Origin: Mytilinidion resinicola | Lineage: Eukaryota > Ascomycota > Dothideomycetes > Mytilinidiales > Mytilinidiaceae | Assembly (NCBI RefSeq): GCF_010093595.1 | Contig: NW_022985451.1 | Span: forward strand, 1,143,715-1,207,714 | Direction: 5' to 3' | Length of the DNA stretch: 64,000 nt | Part shown: piece after piece, positions 1 through 11,158 of the stretch | Layout: every line of letters begins with the position of its first letter | Numbering within the stretch: position 1 is the first letter of the stretch | Notes under the pieces: generated by a model | Told to the model about the DNA's origin: nothing | What the model saw: the letters and a program-made list of their open reading frames with translations, nothing else | Database searches by the model: none | Made by a program: the position numbers and the translations under genes

Positions 1-1588
1 ACAACGTATCAGAGGACCTCAAGCGGTGCTCGGCAAGTGCACACCAAATAAGCGAGGGTTTAAAATAGAAGCAGAGATTTGTGAAGTGCCACTTTTTGTT
101 CAGGTCAGCTTGGGTGTTATGCTCCGATCCACACACCACGCGATAAAGAATGCATCTTGATATGACATGGACACTATGGCCTGATCCGTAAAGCCACCCA
201 GCAACTCTGCATCTCACACTTGATGACACTGCATCACTCAGCTCCACTCTGCAACGTCACAATGTCGCCTCTCGGGAGAACTGATTAAAGCCAGTTAGCC
301 AACGGTGATCTGAGGGGTCCATGCAGCGGCAGGTGTGTCTCCGCTCCACCCTCTCGTCCTCTTCGGCCCTGACTGGCATTTGGCACGCGATCTAATGCAC
401 GCTGGCGCCGCTCTCGCGACTCCGAGGCGGGTCCAGCTGCGATGCCATACTGCCGGACACTGGCTGCCTCATTCTGAACCGTCAGACCATTTGTCGAACC
501 TCTTTGCGTCCTCAAAGTCTGTATACGAGGGTGGAAATCGGCCAGCTCAGCGCTCATGCGTCGCCGGCCCAGCACCGCCTCGCCTCGCATCGCAATTCGC
601 CACGGCCCTGAGCAGGTTCGCCCCCATGTTCGATGGTTGATGCACGCCATGGCCGGCCCCCTCGCTGCGGCAGTAGAGGGACACATCCCATTCGCCCCCG
701 CTGTGCCGCAGAGCGGAAGGGTGCATATGCCGTGGGGTCCGCTGCCACCGCGATGGCCCAAATCTGCGCCGCCACGATGCCGGACGGGCTGCATGTCTTC
801 AACCTCATCACTCGCCGCCTCTGACTCGCTGCAGCCCGCCGTGCCCCGCTGGAAACGTCCAGCCAGATAGCCGCAAGCGCAGATCCCCCAGACGCGCACC
901 AACAGCCGCCAGACCTGCTAGGACGCCCACATCCCCCCTTCCCCCCCCAACGCCCACCGCTGCCGCTGCTCCCAGCTGTCCATCAATTGGCACAAGCCGC
1001 GCCGGCTCCCAGTCGCAGCAGTCATCGTGGCCTCGGGATGGTGTGCGTCTCGGCCAATCGCTGACGCTTCCGTCGCTGGAGACGTAGATGCTTTGCGGTG
1101 ATCGTCAGCCGCTGGGGGTCGACCACCACTAACCTGCGAGCCAAGTCTGGGCCCTCCCCGAGCAGAGTGCTCTCATGGACCTATATTCAGACTCCAGCCC
1201 GCCTCGCAGTTCCTCCTCACTCTCCAATATTTCCTGCTCTCGCGCGTGCCAATCGGAGTAAACTGCGCGCCCCAACGGCCACCATGTGCGACATAGGCCT
1301 GGAATTGTCTTTATCATCTTGCGGTACTAACCTTCTATAGTGCGTGGTCACAGCAGCGCTCACCTACCTTTATATACACTTATCTCCTTCACCATGTGTT
1401 GAGACTCGGGCCATCCCAGTCTCTCCTTGTCTGCCCAGACTCGAGCTGCACCTAAGCCCGCAGCTAACCCCATGGCTGGCGTGTTTGGCCCACAGCGACC
1501 CAATTGGTTGTTCGAATCCACTCAGCAGTTTCTCAGCCGTCAGCGCCCGCCAACCTCACTCTCACCTTCATGCCCCCCACCCGTCAAT
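1..1588. other. Gene-free left end and chitinase upstream region
   Basis: No convincing gene. The stretch from about 300 to 1000 is GC-rich and open in several frames on both strands without recognisable protein character, so those frames look like composition artefacts. A TATA-like TTTATATACACT lies near 1370-1381, followed by CT-rich sequence, and fits a core promoter for the chitinase to the right. Confidence 0.5.
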
Positions 1589-2774
1589 ATGTACTTCAAC
1601 GGCGTCTACTATCCAAATTGGCGCATTTATAAGAACCAACCGCCGTCTTCTCTCAATCTCGATGTCATCTCCCACGTTTTCTATGCCTTTGCATGGTTAG
1701 TTGCGGCTCCTAGCTCATGTCAGGACCGTTACGCTAACAGCATCACTAGGGTGAAGACCGACGGCACTATTTATGTATGTTTCATTGTGGTCTTCCGGGA
1801 TTATCCTGCTAATAATTTACAGCTTAGTGACGAATGGGCAGACTCCCAGATCGATGTGGATGGTGTCAAGGGCTGTCTCAATGCTTTCGCTGCGCTGAAA
1901 AAGAAGTACACTGTCTTGAGGGTCATCTTGTCAGTCGGCGGGGGCGGCAAAGGTAGCGAAACATTTGCAGAGGCGGCTCGCACTCCAGCCTCGCGAGAAC
2001 GATTCGCACAGACGGCGCGAGACCTGTGCATCCAGTACAACCTTGATGGCATCGACAGTGAGTAATGCTACCGCCAGCAACCTCTCTTTGCTCACTCGTC
2101 CAGTCGACTGGGAACATCCAGCGGACCCCCAACAAGGCAACGACTATGTCCAGCTTCTCGCGACCTTGCGTGCTTTCCTGCCCGCCCCGCGCTTTACGCT
2201 CTCTTCAGCCCTTCCGGCTGGCGAGTGGGCACTTAGGAACATCAATCTCGCAAATGCAGCGCAATATCTAGACCTGATCAATCTGATGTCTTACGACTTC
2301 TCGGGCCCTTGGGTAAAAGCATGCGGACACCATGCCCAGCTTTACACTCCTCAGGTGCCGCATAACGATGACGCATCGATATCCTGCCATTCAGCTGTAG
2401 CTTATATCCTCAAGCAAGGCGTTTCGCCCAACAAGCTTCTCCTGGGGGTTCCTGCTTATGGACGCTCGTTTCTAAACACCCATGGTGTTGGACATCCCTT
2501 CTCAGGCACAGCAGGAGAAGAAGGCACTTTCGAATACAAAGACCTCCCTCGCCCCGGGACACAAGAGCTGGTCGATGAACAAGTAGGCGCTGCATATTGC
2601 GTCGGGGGAGACGGAGGGTTCATCACGTATGACAACCCTCAGACGGTGAAGATGAAGGCGAATTATGCCAAGCAAAATGGGCTGGCTGGACTGTTTTATT
2701 GGACTGGCACTGGAGATTCGAGCGACACAGCGCGGAGTCTGGCATACAATGGGTATATTGGCTTGCATCAATGA
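1589..2774 (+). CDS. GH18 chitinase, four exons
   Basis: Glycoside hydrolase family 18 enzyme that would cleave beta-1,4-linked N-acetylglucosamine. Exons read as 1589-1695, 1750-1774, 1823-2057 and 2104-2774, giving 345 aa. Introns of 54, 48 and 46 nt have GT...AG borders. Splicing intron 3 joins the catalytic motif as DGIDIDWEHP, with the general acid Glu in WEHP; this supports both the family and the splice site. Other family signatures are YYPNWRIY near the N terminus, VILSVGGGGKGS, NLMSYDFSGPW, GVPAYGRSF and GLFYWTGTGD. No signal peptide is evident, so it is probably intracellular or non-classically exported. The frame is open upstream to an in-frame ATG at 1472, which would add 39 Pro/Ser-rich residues. 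I prefer 1589 because homology begins there. Its role could be autolysis, hyphal remodelling or nutrition. Confidence 0.85.
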
Positions 2775-3378
2775 GCGTTTCGGCTGATGAGCACATCGGT
2801 CAATGAGCGTATCAGTTTCCTTGATGCAGCACAGTCAGCTTTTGACTAAAGTAGTGCATGCAGGACGGAAAAGGTTCATTTGGGTTATTGGAGGCGGCTC
2901 GTGGGGGATGGAAAATACAATTTCTCAGAACGCGATCTTGAAAGAGTATAATGTAAATCAGTATCCTTCAAGGCGGCCCTTCAAGTGACGTGTGGAATAC
3001 CGGGAGAATACCCCTGAGGCCTCATGACACTGCAGCTGAAATCTCGTGGAGCAGTTTATTTGATTTCTCATTGTGTCAACAGAACCACACGCAGTTCGCA
3101 TTCTTTGAAACATCCAGAATTAGTTATACTGATTCCTAGGGAACTGTCAAATGTCGTCGTGACATGGCGTTCTGCGCTCGGACCAGGCTCGCCAACGACC
3201 GTCGATCTGACATCTGGCATTGAAAGGCGACGACGACTGAAACAGACCCGGATGCCAATTATATCTCTCCTAGCTCAACTTTGCAGCGTCGTACCTCTCA
3301 CTTTATTTCTGATTCCTTCTCACATCAACCAGGTTCCCGCGAACCGCGTGCGTCTCAATGCAGGCGTAAACTGACTTA
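2775..3378. other. Intergenic, chitinase to VPS53
   Basis: Spacer of about 600 bp between two rightward genes. It should hold the chitinase 3' UTR and the VPS53 promoter. No gene, repeat or RNA seen. Confidence 0.5.
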
Positions 3379-6224
3379 ATGCCTTCAGCTGCTCTGGACT
3401 CCGGTATACCCCAGGTGCCCTCTTCCAAACAAACAGCCCCCTTCTGTAACTGACCGGCCAAACCCAGTGGACTACGACCCGATCGACCACCTCAACGCCC
3501 TCTTCTCGCACCCCTCGACCCTCCCCGCCGTGCGCGCCACCTCGGCAACGCTCCGCAACTACCAAGATGACCTAGACGAGGACATCGCGGCCTTCGTGGC
3601 CTCGCAGACGGCCTCGGACGCCTCGAGCGTGCAGCGCATCCAAGCCGCGAAGGCCGAGCTCGCGGACCTCTTCCGCAAGATCGAGAATGTGCGCGCCAGG
3701 GCTATCCAAACCGAGCAGGCCATCACGGAGATGACGGCGGACATCAAGCGGCTGGACCACACGAAGCGCAACCTCACGCTGTCGATGACGGCGCTGAAGC
3801 GCCTGCAGATGCTCACGACGGCGTACGAGCAGCTGCGCGGCCTGAGCAAGACCCGGCAGTACCGCGAGTGCGCGCAGCTGCTGCAGGCCGTCATCCAGCT
3901 CGTCGCGCATTTTAAGAGCTATAGGAGCATTGATCAGATTGCGGCGCTGAGTCGGAATGTGGCGGAGCTGCAGCGGGAGTTGCTGGAGCAGATTTGCGAG
4001 GATTTTGAGGTTATATTCGCGAAGGGGGAGGTGGGCGCCCGCAAGGCGATGCTAGGCGAGGCGTGTTTGGTTATGGATGCGCTGGGGGAGCATGCGAGGG
4101 TGAGGTTGGTGAACTGGTATTGCAATACGCAGCTGAGGGAGTATCGGCAGGTGTTTCGCGGGAATGATGAAGTATGGGCTTTCAATTTCAATTCTTTCAG
4201 CCCCGATTCCTTTCTTCGTCTTGATCACATAGAGCTCCCAACGATGGCAATTTGACGACTAATTGGTTTTTAGGCTGGCTCGCTGGACAATATTTCCAGG
4301 AGGTATTCGTGGTTCAACCGGATGCTGAAGACGTACGATGTCGAGCATGCGTCGATATTTCCGCCGTATTGGAAGGTTAATGAGATGCTTGCGAATGCTT
4401 TCTGTGAGGGCACGAGAGACGATTTTAAGGCTATACTCCAGCGGTCAACGCGACGGACCGATGGCCAGACGTTGGATGTGAATTTACTGCTCTCGTGTTT
4501 GCAAGAGACTCTAGATTTCGAACACAATCTGGAGAGGAAATTCTCGAACGAGGTAGGGAAGGCTTGATTTTAGCTGATGTTCAAATGCTAAATCAGACAG
4601 TCTCGATCTTCGATAGACACCATGGCTTCGAAAGACGATCGGCCACACGCGTTTGGTCAAGCCATATCTGAGGCTTTTGAGCCTTATATGAGCCTCTGGG
4701 TTGAGTCTCAAGACAAGTAGGGTCTTTGTATTTGCACATTACGTACCCACAACTGACCATCATAGACAACTTGGAACACTAATACCCAAGTATCGACAAC
4801 AACCTCTCCGTAACGCTGAAGAGGAATTCTCGTCTCAGGCAGTCATTGCTTCATCTACGGAACTCTTCCACTTCTATCGCCTCACGCTTGCTCAATGCGC
4901 GAAGCTCTCTACCGGAACTAGACTGCTCGAGCTATCTACAACGTTTGCGAAGTACCTAGATCAGTATGGTCAGCAGGTGCTGTATCACTTCCTCAGCGAG
5001 CGGCCAGGTCCGCAGGAGCCCTCTCTAGAAGACATTGTTCTCATATTGAACACGGCCGACTATTGCTATCTCACGTCCAACCAGCTTGAGGAGAAGATCA
5101 AAGCCCGTATCGACGAAGATCTAAGATCTAAAGTCGACCTCCAAAGCCAGGCCGATGCCTTCATGGGTATAGCAAGCGCAGCCGTTCGAACTCTCGTCCG
5201 TAAAGTCGAGATCGACTGCGAGTCGAGCTGGAGAGAAATGCGCAACACGCCATGGAGCAAGCTCGAGAGCGTAGGCGATCAGAGCACGTATGTCGCGGAG
5301 CTGTTGCGACACGTGAAGGCCAAGTCCGGGGAAATCCTCGCTTTACTGCACAAGCAGCAATACGCGCGTGCGTTTTGCGACAACCTGGTCGACCTAATGG
5401 CGAACACCTACATCGCCAACATCGTGCAGAGCAGGCCGATCTCCGAGGTCGGCGCAGAGCAAATGCTGCTAGACTCGTACGTCCTGAAGAAAGGCTTCAC
5501 CGAAATCCCCGTCATCAACGAAGAGCCCGGCACACCGCCCCCAGCCAGGTACGTCCCTCCCCCTCCCCCTCCCCCCTCCCCTCATCCAGATAGCACACAC
5601 TAACACCGCCTCCCCCACAGCTTCGTCAAACGCGTCACGCACTCCATGTCCAAAACCGACCCGCTCCTCAAAACCCTCCAAGTGCGGCCCTCGCCGCCCG
5701 AAGCCCTCGTGCAAGCCTACCTCATCCACATCGCCGACCGCTCCGACGCAAACTTCCGCAAAATCCTCGACCTGAAAGGCATCCGCAAGGCCGACCAGCC
5801 GCACCTCGTCGACCTCTTCGCCGCGTTCCGCGCCGCGCCCGCCAACAACGCGAACCTCGTGCCGCAGTCCGCGCTGCTCACCCCGCTGCTGATCCCCTCC
5901 GGGCATATCGGCACGGGCATGGGCAGTCTGGGGAATGCGTCGAGTGTCATGGGCACGCCGGGCTTGGCGGGGGGCAGGTTTGATCCGGCGACGTTTGGGA
6001 GCGCGTTGATGAGTGCGGCGAGGGATGGAGTGGATCGGTTTGGGAGTCCGGCGTTGGGGAGTAGTAGTGCGACGATGGGCGGCACGGCGGGTGGGGCGCA
6101 GCAAGGCGGGCAGCAGGAGACGGAGAAGGGGGCGGCGGGGAATTTGGAGGGGAACTTGAAGAATATCGGGAAGTTTTTTCGGAGGGATATGAGTAGTTTT
6201 GGGCGGTTTGGGAGGGGGGAGTGA
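3379..6224 (+). CDS. VPS53: Vps53, GARP tethering-complex subunit
   Basis: Subunit of the Golgi-associated retrograde protein (GARP) complex, which tethers endosome-derived vesicles at the trans-Golgi. Six exons: 3379-3403, 3468-4171, 4274-4552, 4601-4716, 4766-5548 and 5621-6224, giving 836 aa, about the usual fungal length. The first exon is only 25 nt; its donor GTATAC joins it to read MPSAALDSVDYDPIDHLNALF-like sequence typical of Vps53 N termini. A long helical, coiled-coil-prone region follows (ASSVQRIQAAKAELADLF and onward), then conserved WFNRMLKTYD and SIFPPYWKVNEML blocks and a C-terminal helical region. The last 130 residues are Gly/Ser/Ala-rich low complexity and end in SSFGRFGRGE. 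All exon phases agree. Confidence 0.95.
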
Positions 6225-6920
6225 GGAGGGGGAAGGTGAGTTGAGTTGAGGATGAGAGGAAGGGAAATGATTGGGAAGCGTGAGGCGTGGCGTGTGACAC
6301 TAACTTAGGGGGCGGCTTTGTTAGAAATGTATCATAAGTTTTGGGTACACAGATATTTCACAGCACGCGTTCCGATTGTGCTCGCTCAACACCACCACCG
6401 TCAGGAGTAACCCGCCGAGGTTGCAGGTAGTTAGTCTAATTCCCGCTACATCAACCGTGCCGAACTGGATCCCGAACAATCCCGTCAAATAAGTCATTAT
6501 AGCTACATAGGTGAGCGAGGCGCTTAAAGCATGCCTGCAACTTGTAAGAAAGGGAGCAGCCGGCCCGCCAACCGCTAGCGCCGATTCCAGCGGTGAGAGA
6601 GGAGGATTAACCTAGCGCCCGGCGGATGGAGATGTGCTGCATGAAAGGCCGTTCTCGTTCTCTTAGCCGGGGGTTCCGCATGCTTGCATGGATGCTGTGA
6701 CGCCGTGAAAGGATGGGCGATCATCAGCCCTATCCGTCCTGTACATTTGCCCTGTTGGGGTCCCCGCCCGTGAGGCACAGCCATGCATGCCTGCCCAGAA
6801 CGCCTCGCTTAACGCAGTTGCAAGAGGAAGATAACGCGGGCCCCCAGCTATACGACATCGGCAAGAGGATGCTGAGGACTCTGGTATTATCCATTGGATG
6901 AAATGGCTGGTGGTCGTGTT
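6225..6920. other. Convergent spacer between VPS53 and YTH1
   Basis: About 700 bp holding the 3' ends of two converging genes. Weakly open frames on both strands show no recognisable protein. Confidence 0.5.
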
Positions 6921-7762
6921 TCAGTGCCGGCGGTTCCTCCCACCACCACCGCCCCGACGCTTCTTGCGATTGTCCTGCCAGCCGCCCCGGAACCGTCCCT
7001 GCTGTCCACCGCCCTGATTCGGGTTCCTATCCTCCCGCTCCCGCTCCCTCTCCTCCTCCTTCTCGCGCTCGATCTCCCGTGCGAGTCGCTCAGCCTCCAA
7101 TTCCTCCCGGGACTTCTCCACTCGCACTTCTGGTTTCTTGAGGTCCAGCGGATATCGCGGGTGTCCGCCGTTCTTGCACGCCTTGCCCTCTGGGCAGAAG
7201 CCCGCGAGGTAGAACGGGCACAGCTTGTCCTTCTTCACATGCTTGTTCGCGCAGTGCGGGCCGAGCGGGCAGAAGCCGCGGTCGTAGTGGGGGCAGGGCG
7301 GGCGCTTCGAGTCGGGGTCGATGTGCAGATAGAGGCAGTCGTCGCCGTTGGAGCAGGTCAGGGTCCGGGCGTAGTACGAGCACTCGGGCATCCGACGCAG
7401 GTTGTACTCGTGCAGGAACTCGCATGCGTCGCCCTTCTTGCACAGCCCGCGCAGCCAATGCTTGCATACGAGACTGGAAGATCGGATGGGGTTAGCGATG
7501 GGTTGGCGGCAGGGATATGTGAGGGAACGGCACGGGAGGGGGTGAGGACGCACTTGTTGTAGGATGACGAGACGTGGTGCTTGTCGGGACAGTTGTTGCC
7601 TAGCGGACAGTGGCCTTGCATGTAGGCCTTGCAGGATGGCCGGTTCGGGTCGAGGCCGAAGCGGTACTCGCGCCGCAGGAAGTCGGAGAAGCTGAAGTTG
7701 TAGGCGGGCTGCGCCGCGGGCTGGACGAGGTCCCCGGGCGCCCTCTGCACCTCGGCCGTCAT
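6921..7762 (-). CDS. YTH1: Yth1/CPSF30-like CCCH zinc-finger protein
   Basis: RNA-binding subunit of the cleavage and polyadenylation factor, acting in pre-mRNA 3'-end processing in the nucleus. Exons 7554-7762 and 6921-7473 with an 80-nt intron give 253 aa. Five CCCH fingers run in order: [77 protein letters not shown] and [20 protein letters not shown]. The intron falls between fingers 1 and 2, and splicing restores the conserved [13 protein letters not shown] start of finger 2. The C terminus is an Arg/Glu-rich helix followed by an RGG-like [10 protein letters not shown] tail. ATG at 7762 precedes a typical TAEVQ... N terminus. CFT1, another subunit of the same complex, lies at 23.4-27.9 kb. 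Confidence 0.95.
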
Positions 7763-8988
7763 GATGGAGCGCCGCGCTGCTGTGTGTGACTAGAATCAGG
7801 AGCTCTCTGGATGCTCAGCGGCTGGCTGGGGGCGATGGCAGGCCTTGGGATGAGGTGCAGCGGCGGGCGTGTTCTGCAGGCGAGTGTGGGGAAGCAGCAG
7901 GATGGTGTCGTGCGTCGGGCACGGGCTGGCTGAGGTCTACGCGGTCGGCTGCGTGAAGTCCGAGACAGGTGTGGATGGAGCGGGCAGTGGTTGGAGGGAT
8001 GGGTAGTGCAGGTGGACGAGGTGTTGGTGAATGTTCGAAGGCGCATCGGAGGTGATCCAAAATGCAGCTTCCAAATCGGAGCTTGTGCACGGACTGTTCC
8101 TGCTAGCGTCCCGACTGACAACGTCTTGCCATCAATTTGTGCACACTCGTCTGCCATTGCTTGGGGTAACCCCCATATGTTACCATATTACCAAACCTGC
8201 TGTAGAATTCAATACCGTGCAGACTGGGCTACCTCTTAACCGACCAGCCGCTAGCTAGCTAGGCCACTCCAGGCGGGGGCATCAAGTGAGCAAGAGTCGG
8301 ACTGAAGCACTGCTGTACTTGTGTGCCCAAGGTCATGGCCCCAGACTTAAGTCTCTTCACACAAAAGGCTCCGTATATCCGCTCGGCACTGACTGCCTGA
8401 GGTGCTTATGCTTTCTATCGTGATAAAGTCAACACCAACCAAGAAGCGCAAATAGTCTCGGAATAGGGACCTTATATCCTCAGCTTTGTCTATACTCCAT
8501 GCTGTCTTTGGAAAATTCCTACTTGGCTGGCAATACCACAATTCACTGTCGACGTGCACGATAGCATCACCTCGGACAGCCTCGGATATGCCACAGAGAT
8601 AATGCATTCGGACCAGAAACTTGCAAAGCTGTAAAGGAACACGTAAACATTATATCTCGAGCACAGTATCTGCATATCTGTGCTGCTTGAGCGACAGTAG
8701 AGATCTATAGCTGCATCACAAGAGGTTAGGAGCGGACTAGCGGTATTCTAATCATGCTGATGTCAGAACAACATACTACAATAACTACACGCTTTACTAG
8801 CTTGGATCGGGGGCCGGTACACTAGGCTGATTTTAGCATGACTCTGCCTATGCTGTAATTGACCTTACTAAACTATTTATTTGCGCACTTGTTCTCGCGA
8901 TGCCTGCGAGTATAAACAGGTAAATAAGCGCATGGCGATAGCTGCATAGTGTCAAGCAGCGTAGTATGTATATATATACACAGTCCTT
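7763..8988. other. Upstream of YTH1, gene-poor
   Basis: The proximal 400 bp are CT/GC-rich and probably YTH1 promoter and 5' UTR. From about 8300 the DNA becomes AT-richer. A minus-strand open stretch at 8347-8607 shows no family I recognise and was not called. Confidence 0.4.
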
Positions 8989-9290
8989 TTATTCAACAGA
9001 GGATCTCGAGCTTCTAATGCCAAGCATCTCTAGCCCACGTGATAACCATGCGTGCATCTTGGCTTTAGTATAATGATCGCAACACGCGCGGGTGGTTGAA
9101 TGGTCCTTCCCAAGGACGGTGTGGTACGCTACGCATGCTCTTTCGTACAGAGTAAGGTACTCGTTGTAGCAATGCCGACTTGCGAGGAGGTGAGCGAGGC
9201 AGTATACACTTGTTAGCGTGTCTAGATGCTCAGGCCCTAGCACCGTCTCCCGCAGCGCCGGTCTGGCGTGGTAGTATAATCCTTCCCAAA
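8989..9290 (-). pseudogene. Relic of a tetratricopeptide (kinesin-light-chain-type) repeat protein
   Basis: The minus strand reads ARPALRETVLGPEH, DTLTSVYCLAHLLASR, YNEYLTLYERACVAYHTVLG and KDHSTTRACCDHY, the repeating pattern of fungal TPR_10/TPR_12 proteins often found behind NB-ARC or patatin domains. Only about 100 residues remain. There is no start codon with a sensible N terminus, the sequence upstream on this strand loses the pattern, and no NB-ARC, NACHT or other N-terminal domain is visible nearby. The frame ends at 8989. I take it as the surviving 3' end of a decayed gene; a very short real protein is less likely. Confidence 0.55.
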
Positions 9291-9372
9291 AGATTATGAT
9301 GCACTGTCCAGAAGACTCCCATTAATCTTCCCATTAATTTAGCTGTCCCTTTGAGTGCGCCTCGGTTCCCAC

Positions 9373-11158
9373 TCAGGAACTCTCCCCGATGCGGAGTGGA
9401 AAGTGAACATGGCCATTAAACTCATCCCATTTTCGATGGAGCATTGCTCGCCAATCCGGGTCTTTCAACACCTTGCACTCGGCCTTATGCCCTTTTTCAA
9501 TCCAATCGGCTTTTTGGCAAACCTGTTTACACCTTGTCAGTATTCAAGCCAATGGGGCGTTGGGCTAAATGAAAGAATACCTTACCCTGTTGCAATACCA
9601 GAAAGAGGAGCACTTGCCGCACTGCTTTAGAGAAGTCCCCTTCTTACCGCATCCATGGCATATCCTGACACCGTCAAGCTCCGTGGAGAACTTCTGGACA
9701 TTTTCACTCAAGTTCTGCAACCTATCCAATGATAAAGGAAAGATCTGCAGGCTTTTAGTTAGCAGACTATAGTCAAGTCATGTCACAGTCTGGATACCTT
9801 ACCTTCATCATCTGGGGATTCTCGTGGCGGATACCGGGTTCGCAGGACATGAAGGCATGGCGTACAGCGTACAGAATCGCAACCGTATATCCCTTCTGAA
9901 TCTGTGACTAGGCCAATTCACCGCCTCTGCAATTGGTATGAAAGAACAGTGGAAGAGTTGCGCCATCGACATCCTTGACCGTCATGTGCAGGCGAACGAA
10001 GAAGTCAAAATCCCGAATCTCCGCCAGAAAGCACCAGTGACGCACCGGTCGGCGATTGGCCATATCTCTACACTCAAAGTATTTTGATTCAAAGTCGCGC
10101 TCGTCCGGGAGATCATCGAAGCTAGGGAAGGTCTCAGGGTCGCGAAGACCTGCCAGTTGTCCTTGGGCAGTTTCCTTCCTCCTCTTCCAAAGCCAGTCTT
10201 CGAACTCCTTTGGTCCTAGTCCCTGCGGAACTTCATCCAGTGTCGTCTTCCACTTCATTGACATGCCGTAGTAATCATGTGTCGCGGGGTCTCGAACTAG
10301 CTTGCTGTACTGAATCACCTCAGGGCTGTCGTCACCGATGGTGGTCAGATACAGAGGCACCAATCTCTCTGCGAAGATGCGCCCCCTCGCCAAGTCTCCA
10401 TTTGCGATAGCAATTTGAAAGGCGTCGGGATATGCCCGAGCCAGGCTGACTTCGTTCGGAGTTAGTTCGTTCCAGAGCCGGACCTGTTCATCGATGTAGC
10501 TAAGCATCCGCCGGGCAGATGAAACGAGCCCTGGTACGCCACCTTGATCGATGATGCAATCTAATTCATGAATACGATCCAACTTTGAATCGCTGTCCCT
10601 GCTCTGGTCGGGCGGTAAAGAGCAGAGTCGACACGAACACGTAAACTTGAAATTCTCCCAAAGCTCTTCCTGTCGTGCCCGACGGTTTCTGCGACTGCCC
10701 AGGTAAGATATAGTGATTTCCTCCCCTTTGCGGATATCTCTTACAGCATGGATCGTGAGCTGGTTAAGATTCTCGTTCCAAAAGTTTTGTGCATTATTGT
10801 CACAGGCGTGATTGATCCGGCATGCTTTGAAAAAAATACCCTCTTCATCTAAAACCGGTCCGATACGTAGGGCATTCGTTCGAAAGATGCCGCGCCACCT
10901 CTCTGTAGAGTTGGTGTAAGGATAGATATTGTCCATAGAAAAGAACTCTCGTTGCTGGCCTTCGCTTAGAGAGCTAACTTGCTGACAAATGCGAATCTGT
11001 AGTTGCTCCATATCTGCGACATGTCGACCCGAAGCGATAATGGGTTTCTCGGAGATGATCCGCGTGCCCTTGGGAATGTCCTTAGTCGCGATGAGGCCTT
11101 TACCCTTCCCGGGCACATCTTCAACAGCGTACATGGGTAGGCTCGCTGTAACTCCCAT
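9373..11158 (-). pseudogene. SET-MYND protein interrupted by one in-frame TAG
   Basis: Candidate lysine methyltransferase-like protein. Exons read as 9803-11158, 9586-9744 and 9373-9522, all in phase, 555 codons including two stops. The N-terminal SET domain has GKGKGLIATKDIPKGTRI, NHACDNNAQNFWN, KGEEITISYLG and the cysteine cluster FTCSCRLC. A single TAG at 9908-9910 follows FHTNCRGGELA. In the same frame after it come conserved-looking SQIQKGYTVAILYAVRHAF, two canonical introns of 58 and 63 nt, and an intact C-terminal MYND zinc finger (CHGCGKKGTSLKQCGKC, FWYCNRVCQ, HKAECK). It is either a gene with a recent nonsense mutation, a stop-codon readthrough case, or a sequencing error. Translation stopping at TAG gives 416 aa with SET but no MYND. 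Confidence 0.8.

Noticed and set aside
285..1340. Long open frames on both strands at the left end
   Set aside because: GC-rich DNA with several overlapping frames, no domain, no conserved motif and no splice-supported model.
7759..8157. Minus-strand frame just upstream of YTH1
   Set aside because: Pro/Thr/Arg-rich composition without a motif; more likely the YTH1 leader and promoter.
8347..8607. Minus-strand frame that could be a fragment of a STAND-type N-terminal domain
   Set aside because: Similarity is only an impression, and it lies on the wrong side of the TPR relic to be its N-terminal domain.
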